From: Candidatus Nitrospira neomarina
GTDB taxonomy: Bacteria; Nitrospirota; Nitrospiria; Nitrospirales; UBA8639
Length of the DNA: 64,000 nt
Reading direction: 5' to 3'
Assembly: GCF_032051675.1 (NCBI RefSeq)
Contig: NZ_CP116968.1
Location: 1,612,001 to 1,676,000, forward strand
Each line of letters begins with the position of its first letter. The first letter of the stretch is position 1. Under the pieces are notes generated by a model that did no database searches, was not told the DNA's origin, and saw only the letters and a list, made by a program, of their open reading frames with translations. Made by a program: the position numbers and the translations under genes. Positions 17,028 to 24,851 of the stretch are shown one piece after another.

Positions 17028-17138
17028 CCACCCCTTAAAGTCGTGGGGAAAAATCTTTGGTTAACTCATACTCCCCCTCTCACACTGGCCCTGTTCAGCC
17101 TCGATTCGTCAATTCATTAGTTGTTCAATTTTTCTCCT

Positions 17139-17194
17139 GTTTTTGGGGCAAGTCTTGAAATACGATATCTTGACTGCCCTGCCTTGGTAGCTCC
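17139..17194 (+). repeat. REP-like repeat with GTCAAG/CTTGAC arms, copy 1
   Basis: TTTTGGGGCAAGTCTTGAAA is followed by TACGATATCTTGACTGCC. The same sequence with minor changes recurs at 18891-18943. Inverted arms (GGCAAG here, GTCAAG in copy 2, against CTTGAC) flank a 16-base centre. TTGGGGTCAAGTCTTG-type repeats commonly accompany RAYT (IS200-like) transposases, but no such gene lies in the window. Confidence 0.5.
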
Positions 17195-17295
17195 AGGGGG
17201 CTTTTTCTCTCCCCCTGTTTCTGTGGAAACAAATTCGTGTTGGCGTGGGACGAATTTTTTCTTTTCTGTTTTCTCTGGTCTCGGTTGGGTGAAGG

Positions 17296-17405
17296 ATTGA
17301 AGATGGATGCCCGATGACCACCTGCAGGGATGACGGAGGGGCGTAATGTTTCGATGCGCGGGTGCGGCTGGGCACAGATCCTTCGCTGCTGCTCAGGATG
17401 ACCAT
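17296..17405 (+). repeat. Dispersed 'GGGCACAGATCCTTCGC' repeat, copy 2
   Basis: This copy begins GATGGATGCCCGATGACCAC and reaches GGGCACAGATCCTTCGCTGC and AGGATGACC. It is a direct copy of the repeat near 16.1 kb. The whole interval 17028-18326 has no gene I can support; it consists of this, the REP-like copy before it, large-repeat copy E and another copy at 17884-18030. Confidence 0.6.
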
Positions 17406-17530
17406 AGGGGAAGTAAGATAGATGCCCGATAGTTATTGCAGGTCTGAATGAAAATGGGAAAATGGATTTCCGATGACTACTGGCAGGAGATGGAGGGGAA
17501 GATGGATATAACTTGTCTTTTAGATTAGAT

Positions 17531-17718
17531 GCCGGGTTTCGGCCCGACAGCCGAGCCACTTTTGTTTCGGCAAAAGTGGCCAAAACCATTGACGCCCCGT
17601 CTGGCCTCATTGAAGAGGAGGGACGCCAACTCTGAAAAGAGCGGCCCAACTCGCAGGGCTCAAACAAGGGCCGCCAGATGCGAAGAGCGTCCCTCCTTGG
17701 GGCCAGCCGGCAGGCGTC
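17531..17718 (-). repeat. Structured dispersed repeat, copy E (inverted)
   Basis: Read on the minus strand it starts GACGCCTGCCGGCTGGCC and ends with GCCACTTTTG-CCGAAA-CAAAAGTGGC and GTCGGG-CCGAAA-CCCGGC. Orientation is opposite to copies A-D. The inner stem region differs from B but can still pair. Confidence 0.85.
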
Positions 17719-17883
17719 GGACTACAGAAGAAACACCGTTCGCGCTACAGCGTCAGGGCTTCCATTCACAGATCACTCCCACCTTGCCCCAACCTCCCTC
17801 CCCCCACTCTATGGACCGAAATCGTGTTGGAGTGAGAGGGACTTCTTCTTTTCGGTTCTCCCCTGACTCAATTTGACCCAAGA

Positions 17884-18030
17884 AAGAGATGGATTCCCGC
17901 TTAATACTGGCGGGAATGAAGACCGGCGGGAGGGATTCGCTAACCCTCCCCCGTTTCTCTTGGGGCACAGATTCTTCGTGGAGCCCTGGTCCTAAGAGTT
18001 GTCGAATGGATCAGGATGACCGTAAAACAA
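17884..18030 (+). repeat. Dispersed 'GGGCACAGATCCTTCGC' repeat, long copy
   Basis: This copy opens with the perfect hairpin ATTCCCGC...GCGGGAAT around 17900-17924 and then carries CTTGGGGCACAGATTCTTCG and GTCGAATGGATCAGGATGACC-like sequence. It is the long form, also found at 21871-22018. Repeats with this start are widespread in bacterial genomes and often generate spurious open frames. Confidence 0.6.
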
Positions 18031-18326
18031 AAAAGGTCCAACCAAGGGGAGAAACCCCGATGGGTGGCCTGTCGCCCCTACAAAGACATGAAAGCTCCAA
18101 GGTCCCAAAGGAGTTAGCGTTCAATGCCGCGATCCTATTGGCAGCAGTATGCCGAATAACCATGTGCCTCATCCTTCCCTTCCTTGTTAGCCGGCAATGA
18201 TAGCGTTATTCGATCCGACTCATTTCCAAAACCGAGTTTGTCTTAAACCGGGTACCCTTTGAATATTAGACTTCACCCTCATTCCCGGATATAGTTCTCA
18301 GGAAGACCCTAAAGAAAGGGATAACT

Positions 18327-18572
18327 ATGTCGCTTGTCATAGAAGAACAAGAACTTCAAAAATTACCTATTACGATTGATCCAGGCATCCTGAGCGGGGC
18401 ACCGGTGTTTGAGGGTACCCGTGTTCCGGTAGACGCGCTCATCACAAATTTGGAAGCCGGACTGACCTTGGACGGATTTCTTGAGAATTTCCCTACCGTC
18501 ACTCGTGATCAAGCCGTCCAAGTGCTTGAGTTTTCCAAATCAACCCTTCTGAAACTTGCTCACCGATCTTGA
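18327..18572 (+). CDS. DUF433 antitoxin
   Basis: An 81-residue protein with the DUF433 helix-turn-helix pattern: ITIDPGILSGAPVFEGTRVP, then a region corresponding to LFDYLEAG of the family (here ITNLEAGLTLDGFLENFP) and VTRDQAVQVLEF. DUF433 proteins are antitoxins of DUF5615 PIN-like toxins. An AAAGGG ribosome-binding site precedes the ATG. It ends in a TTGA overlap with the toxin frame, the normal arrangement for this module. Confidence 0.88.
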   Translation: MSLVIEEQELQKLPITIDPGILSGAPVFEGTRVPVDALITNLEAGLTLDGFLENFPTVTRDQAVQVLEFSKSTLLKLAHRS

Positions 18573-18887
18573 CCATTCTTCTAGACGAATCCGTTCCACG
18601 GGTTGTTAAAATTCGTCTTCACGAGTTTTCAATTGCCACAGTCCAGGAGATGGGATGGACGGGGATGAAAAATGTTGAGTTGCTCGCGGCTGCCAGCCAA
18701 CAATTCACCGTTTTGATTTACTGCAGACAAGAACCTTCGTTATCAACAGAACCTGACAGGTCACCGGCTTTCCATTATCGTTCTTCCCACCAACCAGGTT
18801 TCCTTGGTGGTGACGTTACTCCCGGTTATCCAGGACACCCTTAAGACCATTCAACCCGGCGACCTCATCCAAATTTCTCTGCCGTGA
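18569..18887 (+). pseudogene. DUF5615 PIN-like toxin, frameshifted
   Basis: Starting from the TTG at 18569 the frame reads MTILLDESVPRVVKIRLHEF and AATVQEMGW-type DUF5615 sequence up to about 18714. It then runs out of the family until a stop at 18844. The true continuation (TADKNLRYQQNLTGHRLSII, then LPTNQVSLVVTLLPVI and a stop at 18885-18887) is in the +1 frame. One extra T in the run at 717-719 of the 18-kb block (GATTTACTGC) explains it. Without that base the protein would be full length with its TADKNLR motif. Either a recent inactivation or a base-call error. Confidence 0.8.
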
Positions 18888-18890
18888 GTT

Positions 18891-18943
18891 CTTGGGGTCA
18901 AGTCTTGTAATCCGATACCTTGACTGCCTTGCCTTGTTTGCTC
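18891..18943 (+). repeat. REP-like repeat with GTCAAG/CTTGAC arms, copy 2
   Basis: TTGGGGTCAAGTCTTGTAAT is followed by CCGATACCTTGACTGCC. The arms GTCAAG and CTTGAC are perfectly complementary. It is a near copy of 17139-17194, placed directly after the toxin stop. Confidence 0.5.
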
Positions 18944-19035
18944 TCCCTGCAGATAATCCATACAGTTCGTGATTGAGCGACCCCATACGCTAGTGCTCCC
19001 TCCCTTCGAGATAGCACTTCGCTCGAGAAGCTGGC

Positions 19036-19497
19036 TCAGTGGATGGTGGCCGCGGAATCGGGTGTCGTTTGTTGTTGTTGCTGTTGTTGTTGATACAGAG
19101 CTTCAAAATTCACCGGGTTGAGCATGACGGTCGGGAACCCTCCCCGTGTCACCGCATCAGACACCGTCTCCCGAACATAGGGAAAGAGAATATTCGCACA
19201 TCCGATCCCTAACACCGCACCCATTTCCGTTTCCGGGACATGCCGAATCCGAAAAATGCCGGCTTGCTCCACTTCCACAATAAACATGATTTTTTCGTTG
19301 ACCTTGGCCGTCACGGTCACCGTCAGGGACGCATCATACATGTCCTCTTCCACACGTTTATGTTGTGTCTTCAATTCGACATGAACCTGTGGGACTCCAC
19401 CCTCCCGAAAAATGCCGGGAGCATGAGGGACTTCCACGGACAAATCCCTGACGTAAATTTTCTCTATGGTAAACACGGGCTTCTGTTCTTCAGTCAT
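19036..19497 (-). CDS. secB: Protein-export chaperone SecB
   Basis: A 153-residue homologue of SecB, the cytoplasmic tetramer that keeps outer-membrane and periplasmic precursors unfolded and hands them to SecA. Recognisable segments are FTIEKIYVRDLSVEVPHAP, VEVEQAGIFRI and the conserved GIGCANILFPYVRE and GGFPTVMLNPVNFEALY block. The start has AGAGGA 7 bases upstream. The tail is unusual: eight consecutive glutamines after LY, then TTPDSAATIH. Its presence fits the many exported envelope proteins in this window. Confidence 0.95.
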   Translation of the reverse strand: MTEEQKPVFTIEKIYVRDLSVEVPHAPGIFREGGVPQVHVELKTQHKRVEEDMYDASLTVTVTAKVNEKIMFIVEVEQAGIFRIRHVPETEMGAVLGIGCANILFPYVRETVSDAVTRGGFPTVMLNPVNFEALYQQQQQQQQTTPDSAATIH

Positions 19498-19776
19498 GTG
19501 TCATCCTCTTGTGCGTAATAAAGATAGTCATCAAGCCACAAGGAGGCCTGACCAACCTGATCTTCCGGCGTTCAAAAAAAAGAAACCCATATTGTCATCG
19601 ATTCCTCATGAGACGCAACCCGGCTCCCCTTCCTTTTGCATGGAGAAGGGGGGGTTACTTGCAGATGAGGAAAGTTCGTCGCCGGTGTTGATGTCGAAGG
19701 CCAGAGATTGGCATCATGTCCTATGCTAGAGAGGAAGAGACCACGGTAGCGTCGAATATGATCCGGAGCTCTAAGC

Positions 19777-20091
19777 ATGCGATTCTATATTTTACGTAAT
19801 CAGGTCGTCGTTCCCGCTTCGGGTGCCAAGGAATTTGGCGAATGGGTGGAAACGGCCGATCGGGTTGTGAGCCGCACACAGGTCGCAGACATTGAGGTCT
19901 CGACCGTGTTCCTCGGGATTGATCATCAATTCTTCGCCGGCCCCCCTCTCCTGTTTGAAACGATGGTGTTTGGAGGCGATCTTGATCAAACGTGTCGCCG
20001 CTGTTCCACCTGGGAGGAAGCGGAGGCGCTACATGAAGAGATTTTGTCAGAAGTGTTAAACCGGCTGTATGGCTATCATAAACCGGGTTGA
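19777..20091 (+). CDS. Conserved hypothetical protein (104 residues)
   Basis: The product begins MRFYILRNQVVVPASGAKEF and contains VSTVFLGIDHQF, PLLFETMVFGG and TWEEAEALHEEI. I recognise the pattern from uncharacterised proteins, often in phage or plasmid settings, that share the VSTVFLGIDH and LFETMVFGG strings. There is no signal peptide or transmembrane segment. Repeats lie downstream. No function can be assigned. Confidence 0.7.
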   Translation: MRFYILRNQVVVPASGAKEFGEWVETADRVVSRTQVADIEVSTVFLGIDHQFFAGPPLLFETMVFGGDLDQTCRRCSTWEEAEALHEEILSEVLNRLYGYHKPG

Positions 20092-20204
20092 ATCTGTCCC
20101 GTTCGTTTGGTCTGCAATCTGCGTGGGGTCGGGCTTTCCATTCACACATACTCTCAATTCATTTTCACCTTCCCGATTGTTTAGATGGGATTTGCCTTTT
20201 TGAT

Positions 20205-20450
20205 GCCGGGTTTCGGCCCGGCAGCCGAGCCACTTTTGTTTCGGCAAAAGTGGCCAAAACCAGTGACGCCCCGTTTGGCCTCATTGAAGAGGATGGACGC
20301 CAATCCTGAGAAGAGCGGACCAACTCGCATGGCTCAAACAAGGCCCGCCAACGGATAAGAGCGTCCCTCCTTTGGGCCAACCGGCAGGCGTCGGATCAAC
20401 GGTTCGCCTGTTGATTAGCGCGTCAGCCGGGGTGGCCGACCTGAAGGTGA
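20205..20450 (-). repeat. Structured dispersed repeat, copy F (inverted, long form)
   Basis: Read on the minus strand, the 5' arm (20450 down to 20393) contains CAGGTCGGC, GCGCTAATCAACAGG and CGTTGAT, giving an ATCAAC...GTTGAT hairpin. In copy C the corresponding hairpin is TTAACAGG...CCTGTTAA. The core then runs from GACGCC to the hairpins GCCACTTTTG-CCGAAA-CAAAAGTGGC and GCCGGG-CCGAAA-CCCGGC. The following stretch 20451-20909 holds no gene I can support. Confidence 0.85.
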
Positions 20451-20909
20451 TAGGTTCGGTCAATTTTCCTTCAATTTCCCCTACCAGGGCTTGGGATCGG
20501 AACATTCTATTCACACAGACTCCCGGCCCATTTTCCACTTTCCTGCTTATTGAGACTGATGTACTTTTGCCTGCGGGTTATTGGGAGGCATTCCGGGGCA
20601 AATGCCCAATGATCAACGTCGGAAATGATGCCAGGGAAATCTCTCTGCTGTCCTTATGTGGTTTCGCCGGGAACACACCTCTTTCGCCTCCGGCCCAGGA
20701 TGACCACCAGCGCACGTTACCCCGCAGGGAAGAACCCGCCGAGTTCTCGGAAAAGTCTTCGCCTGACGGTGCTTCTCCCCATCTGTTGATGATGCCGGTT
20801 TTCATGGGGTGATGTTCCCCGCCAGACCCAAACGACAATTCCGTCAAAAAATGATTGGCATAATGCTAAGCTGAATCGTATTTGGTAAGGTTTCGCCGGA
20901 AGGAGGACA

Positions 20910-21026
20910 ATGAACCGACATAAGACAGAAGATGTTGAGGACGATAGAATGAAGTCACATTGCATCATCAATGACGGCATCAAATACTGGATAGAGCGAA
21001 ACTCTGAAAAAAGTGTGAGGGAATGA
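20910..21026 (+). CDS. Small protein upstream of a PIN toxin (putative antitoxin or leader)
   Basis: A 38-residue frame (MNRHKTEDVEDDRMKSHCII ... KYWIERNSEKSVRE) preceded by AGGAGG 3-8 bases before the ATG, the best ribosome-binding site in the neighbourhood. Its stop overlaps the PIN gene start in ATGA. No family is recognised. It may encode a short antitoxin or simply deliver ribosomes to the toxin gene. Confidence 0.5.
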   Translation: MNRHKTEDVEDDRMKSHCIINDGIKYWIERNSEKSVRE

Positions 21027-21496
21027 TGACAATCCCCAGGATCTATGCTGATACGTCCGTATTTGGCGGGTTTTATGATGAGGAATTTCGCGACACCAGC
21101 GGAAGGTTTTTTGATCAGATCCGGGAAGGAAGATTTTCATTAGTAACTTCGGCACTCGTTCAGGAAGAGATCCGTCCTGCTCCCCCTGATGTTCAACGGT
21201 TGTTTTCCGACATGCTCCGATTTATGGAAGTGGCCGAAATCACCCAATCTGCTCTTGACCTCAGAGACGCCTATTTGGAGGCAGGTATCGTTTCAGCGAA
21301 ATGGGCTGAGGATGCGCTTCATGTTGCAGTCGCCACCGTGGCACGCAGTACCATGATTGTCAGTTGGAACTTCAAGCACATTGTGCATTATGATAAGATT
21401 TCCTTATATAATGCCGTCAATATTTTAAAAAGACATGAAACAATCTCAATATTCTCTCCTCTGGAGGTGATCGTGTATGAAGACGAAAACTTTTGA
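21023..21496 (+). CDS. PIN-domain protein, VapC-like toxin
   Basis: A 157-residue PIN-domain ribonuclease candidate. It begins MTIPRIYADTSVFGGFYDEE, with the first catalytic Asp in YADTS, a Glu in VQEEIRPAP, and the late acidic cluster KWAEDALHVAVATVA, all in the positions expected for a PIN active site. It belongs to the longer PIN group in which the toxin gene is followed by a MKTKTFDC-type small gene. It is frame-intact, unlike the vapC and DUF5615 toxins in this window. Overlaps: 4 bases with the upstream short gene, 20 bases with the downstream one. Confidence 0.82.
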   Translation: MMTIPRIYADTSVFGGFYDEEFRDTSGRFFDQIREGRFSLVTSALVQEEIRPAPPDVQRLFSDMLRFMEVAEITQSALDLRDAYLEAGIVSAKWAEDALHVAVATVARSTMIVSWNFKHIVHYDKISLYNAVNILKRHETISIFSPLEVIVYEDENF

Positions 21497-21686
21497 CTGT
21501 GTTGAAATGAAGCACCAGGGCGCAGAGCAATTGAAGAAAACAATCGACCAATTGACGGATCAGGAGAAGTTGGCATTTTGGTCCGAACGCACACATGAGC
21601 TGAAGCAGCGAATGGCGACCGCCAAAACCCGGAAAGAATCTTCAGGGAACACCTCCTCTACTGACTCCAGCACAATGCACAAATGA
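21477..21686 (+). CDS. Antitoxin-like small protein following the PIN gene
   Basis: A 69-residue protein, MKTKTFDCVEMKHQGAEQLK followed by LTDQEKLAFWSERTHELKQR. The MKTKTFDCVEMKxxGAEQ start is typical of small proteins encoded directly after this class of PIN toxin. The sequence is predicted to be helical and basic. It starts 20 bases inside the PIN gene, so expression is coupled. It is probably the antitoxin, by gene order. Confidence 0.7.
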   Translation: MKTKTFDCVEMKHQGAEQLKKTIDQLTDQEKLAFWSERTHELKQRMATAKTRKESSGNTSSTDSSTMHK

Positions 21687-22118
21687 TCGCGAAATTCCAG
21701 ACGATAAGCTCCCTCCCGGTTGATTCTTACTGGGCTTTATCTGCAAGAACGCCCCCTATCCTCTCCAGATATCCTATGCCGATACTCCTTTGGTAAAGAT
21801 CATTATCCTCGCGTTACATCGGGATGGAATTCTGCTTTTCGGTTTTCTTTAGTCTCTATCGGTTAAGAGAATGAAGTTGGATGCCCGATGGGAAATGTGG
21901 GGCATGACAAAGGGAGGATGGCTCTTAGTTTGCCCTGCGGGGTGTATAGCTTGGGGCACAGATCCTTCGCCGAAGCCCTTGTCCTTAGCCTTGTCGAATG
22001 GATCAGGATGACCATGCGGAAAATAAGATTGGTATCCGATGGCACGCGTCGGGCATACAGAAAGAAAGAAGATGGTGATGGCGGATGAAGAACAAAGGAA
22101 TGAGGGTACGCGACCGTT
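21687..22118. repeat. Gene-free spacer with a dispersed 'GGGCACAGATCCTTCGC' repeat
   Basis: The long form of this repeat lies at about 21871-22018, beginning GTTGGATGCCCGATGGGAAA with ATGCCC pairing to GGGCAT, then CTTGGGGCACAGATCCTTCG and GGATCAGGATGACC. The remainder shows no supported feature. Confidence 0.55.
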
Positions 22119-22364
22119 TTATCCTGTGCCGATTAAGCCCAGTTTTGCTTTTCGCTTCATGGATTTAATCGCCGCTTCTCTCTTTAGTGCCTGGCCTCTC
22201 GTCTCCTGCAGTTCGGTGAACACCACGGTAAACGGTCCACGGTGTTTCGTATATTTGGCCCCTTTCCCTTTTGCGTGCTCGTCTAGACGACGCTCCAGAT
22301 CCAGGGTAATTCCGGTGTACAAACTGGTATCGGCGCATTCCAACATATAGACCGTCCACGCCAT
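22119..22364 (-). CDS. GIY-YIG endonuclease-domain protein (UPF0213/YhbQ-like)
   Basis: An 81-residue single-domain protein. MAWTVYMLECADTSLYTGIT carries the GIY-YIG pair as VYMLE...LYTGIT; the Arg of LERRLDEHAKGKGAKYTKHR and a late Glu in LKREAAIKSMKR complete the fold's active-site positions. The length matches YhbQ-type proteins, whose role is poorly defined but probably in DNA repair. I prefer the ATG at 22364 to that at 22382, because GAGGAAAGGG sits just ahead of it as a ribosome-binding site. Confidence 0.88.
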   Translation of the reverse strand: MAWTVYMLECADTSLYTGITLDLERRLDEHAKGKGAKYTKHRGPFTVVFTELQETRGQALKREAAIKSMKRKAKLGLIGTG

Positions 22365-22483
22365 ACAAAGCCCTTTCCTCATGATTCATGCAGCCAGGTC
22401 ACGCTGCGAGTGACATGGCCCCTACCCATTCAAGGCCACAGGAATCTCCCCTGGAAAAATTCCGTGATGGTCCCCCTCAACGA

Positions 22484-23035
22484 CTAATCGTCGAGCAGCA
22501 AATGTCCAAATACCGAGAAAATGCCGATCATGATGCCGGTCACGAATTGCGCATGTACAAAATACGAAAACGTTTTCAAATCCTGCGGAGAATATCGCCA
22601 TGTCAGGAAAAACCCAAACAGGCCCTGCCACAGCACCAGCGCCAGGACGGCCGGAAAAAATAAGATGTCGGCGTTCAGGCCGACCATCGCGATGTGCAAC
22701 AGGATGACCGCGATGGCCACAATCCCCACATAGATGTGTGTGCGATTCAACACATTGAGAAGAGTGCTGAATGGCGGGATCGCAGACACGTCGTATTCGT
22801 CCGGGACAAGTCGCTGAAGGAGGCCACCCTGACCACACGCCAACTTCACCAACGTTCTTCCATAAATAATGCCCAGTGCCCAGAGGCCGAGCGTCCCGAA
22901 GCCCTCCCCGATTTCGCGCAGAAATGTTTCGTGCTCGGGATCATCAGGCCGATTCGGATAGAGAGAGAGGAAGTATCCAAAGGAGAGAAGAAACACACTG
23001 ACCGTAAAGATGAGAATACGTTTAAAATTGTTCAT
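22484..23035 (-). CDS. Polytopic membrane protein with paired histidines (possible b-type haem protein)
   Basis: A 183-residue protein with about five hydrophobic segments: residues near 5-25, 45-65, 100-122, 125-147 and 155-178. Histidines lie inside or at the edges of the third (RTHIYVG, ILLHIAM) and the last (YFVHAQF, FGHLLL), spaced as in cytochrome b561 or ferric-reductase-type membrane domains that bind two haems. That reading is inference; no soluble redox domain is attached. I start at MNNFKRIL (23035) and drop 69 upstream residues with no membrane-protein character. It lies head to tail with the MFS gene, about 200 bases downstream of it. Confidence 0.65.
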   Translation of the reverse strand: MNNFKRILIFTVSVFLLSFGYFLSLYPNRPDDPEHETFLREIGEGFGTLGLWALGIIYGRTLVKLACGQGGLLQRLVPDEYDVSAIPPFSTLLNVLNRTHIYVGIVAIAVILLHIAMVGLNADILFFPAVLALVLWQGLFGFFLTWRYSPQDLKTFSYFVHAQFVTGIMIGIFSVFGHLLLDD

Positions 23036-23238
23036 GCGGAGGTTCCCGCGTGGATATTGGTGATGTTCGGATGTCTTGTCAATGGTATCGGATGGGAACG
23101 CAATTAGGAATGGGACGGCAGGTATACCTCGTGTCGGAATGATCGATGCGGGTGTGAAGCCTGTAAGGGGTAAGGAGTCGGAAGTCGTGTATCGATGTGT
23201 TTCCTGGTGACACGCTCCGGGTTCATCCCGAGCCTTTC

Positions 23239-24708
23239 TCATTCGCCTGCCACTGCTTCCACAGCCACTTCCCGATTACCCGATGTGCGCCGGGACATGC
23301 CGACTGCGAGGGCGAGCGCGATGACGATGAGCATCGCGGCGACGGCGAATGTGTTCCGCATACCCCTGGCCACGGCCTCTGGAGGCGCCGTAGTGATGTC
23401 GATCGTGGCCGAGGCGAATGCGAACACCGCACCCATCACGGATGCCCCGGTGATACGTCCGAGATTGCGCGAGAGGTTGAGCATGCCGGACATGACCCCC
23501 CGCTGGTCCGGACTGATACCGGTCATGACGGCGGTGTTGTTGGCCGTCTGGAACAACCCATAGCCGGCGGTGATGACGACGATGGGAGCGAGGTAACCGG
23601 AAATCCCGAATGTCGCCGGTATCATGGCCAGGATGAAGGAACCGGCCCCCATGCCGATGAGCCCGACGATCGCCACGCGTGGTGCGCCAAAATGGTCCGC
23701 CATGCGCCCGGCGGGCACCCCCGTCAGGGCGGCGACCAGCGGCCCGGCCGATAAGACGAGACCCACCATTGCCGCATCGAGCCCGAGCGCTCGAGAGAGA
23801 TAGAACGGCCCGACGACCAGCGTCGCCGTCACCACGGTTGTGACGAGTGCGCTCATGGCGAGGCTGGCACTCAGGATGGAATCGTGGAACACCGCCAATC
23901 GGATCAACGGCGAGACGGTTCGCGCCTCGACGTGCACAAAGAGGCCGACGCCCATGGCCGCAGCCAGGAGCAGTGCCAGATTGAGTGCACCGAAACTGCC
24001 TCGACCGATCGTCACGGCGAGGGCATAGGCCGCGAGCGTCAGCGCCAGCAGGAGCGTGCCCGCATGGTCGAATCCGGCCCGATGCGTCTCCGGCTCCCGG
24101 CGATCAACAGGGAGGTAGTGGTGCGCGAGAAGAAAAGTCAGCATCCCCAGCGGCAGGTTCATGAGAAAGATGGCCCGCCAACCGAATCCGGCGATCAGCA
24201 CGCCGCCGAGCGATGGACCAAGAGCCGTGCCGATTGCGGACATCGTGCCGAGCAGGCCCATGGCGCTCCCGGTCCTGGCCTTCGATACCGTCTCGCCGAC
24301 AAACGCCATGGAAAGTGCCATCATGATAGCCCCACCGAGGCCCTGCGCTGCCCGCCCGGCAATCAACAACCAGAACGTGGGCGCGACAGCGCACAGAACC
24401 GAGGCCACCGTGTAGAGGAAAATTCCGGCTAACAGCAGCCGGCGCCGGCCGATGATGTCACCGAGCCGTCCGACGCTGACGATGAGGGTCGTGGCGGCGA
24501 GAAGATACGCGAGGATCACCCATTGGACTTCCTGGAAGGAGGCGGTGAACGCCAGGGCCAGGGTCGGTAAGGCCACATTGGCGATACTGGTGTCGAGCGA
24601 AGAGAGCAACATGGAGAGCGAAAGGCTGACGAGCGCCCATCGTACCGTCGGTTCTCGTTCCGCATTTTCATGGTCGACCGTGTGTTGGTTCGCAATAATT
24701 GTCTTCAC
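23239..24708 (-). CDS. MFS drug exporter, DHA2 (EmrB/QacA-like) family
   Basis: A protein of about 489 residues with the DHA2 hallmark LDTSIANVALPTLA in its first helix, the loop motif GRLGDIIGRRRLLL, and the GPSLGGVLIAGFGWRAIF motif of drug-proton antiporters. The hydrophobicity suggests 14 helices. Start choice: GGAGG sits 5-6 bases before a GTG at 24708, whereas the ATG at 24711 is too close to it. It diverges from a LysR-type regulator gene across about 140 bases, the usual layout for an inducible efflux pump. The gene pair is visibly more GC-rich than neighbouring genes, suggesting acquisition. Confidence 0.9.
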   Translation of the reverse strand: MKTIIANQHTVDHENAEREPTVRWALVSLSLSMLLSSLDTSIANVALPTLALAFTASFQEVQWVILAYLLAATTLIVSVGRLGDIIGRRRLLLAGIFLYTVASVLCAVAPTFWLLIAGRAAQGLGGAIMMALSMAFVGETVSKARTGSAMGLLGTMSAIGTALGPSLGGVLIAGFGWRAIFLMNLPLGMLTFLLAHHYLPVDRREPETHRAGFDHAGTLLLALTLAAYALAVTIGRGSFGALNLALLLAAAMGVGLFVHVEARTVSPLIRLAVFHDSILSASLAMSALVTTVVTATLVVGPFYLSRALGLDAAMVGLVLSAGPLVAALTGVPAGRMADHFGAPRVAIVGLIGMGAGSFILAMIPATFGISGYLAPIVVITAGYGLFQTANNTAVMTGISPDQRGVMSGMLNLSRNLGRITGASVMGAVFAFASATIDITTAPPEAVARGMRNTFAVAAMLIVIALALAVGMSRRTSGNREVAVEAVAGE

Positions 24709-24793
24709 CATACCCTCCGCTTTTTTGGCCACTCTCGACCTGTCATGTTCCAAAATATACGCTCTGCGGTGACCTGGCGGAAGACGCACCACT

Positions 24794-24810
24794 TGCACTG
24801 TATTCGTGCA
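24794..24810. promoter_or_regulatory. Candidate LysR operator between the MFS and LysR genes
   Basis: TGCAC-TGTATTC-GTGCA is a perfect 5-base inverted repeat in the divergent intergenic region, and includes a T-N11-A geometry expected for LysR-type regulators. A TACAAT sequence at 24840-24845 could serve as the -10 of the regulator gene. Binding is inferred from position and symmetry only. Confidence 0.45.
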
Positions 24811-24851
24811 TGTGACGCTACATCAGAAAAAAACTGTGCTACAATCCCTGC

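Noticed and set aside
17529-17876. 115-residue plus-strand frame
   Set aside because: It is a translation of repeat copy E and its flank; no family resemblance beyond other repeat-derived frames.
20372-20812. 146-residue plus-strand frame
   Set aside because: It starts inside repeat copy F, lacks a ribosome-binding site, and has no recognisable domain.
23197-24432. Several long plus-strand frames across the MFS gene
   Set aside because: They are shadows of a GC-rich gene on the other strand, with Arg/His/Asp-rich text and no domain.
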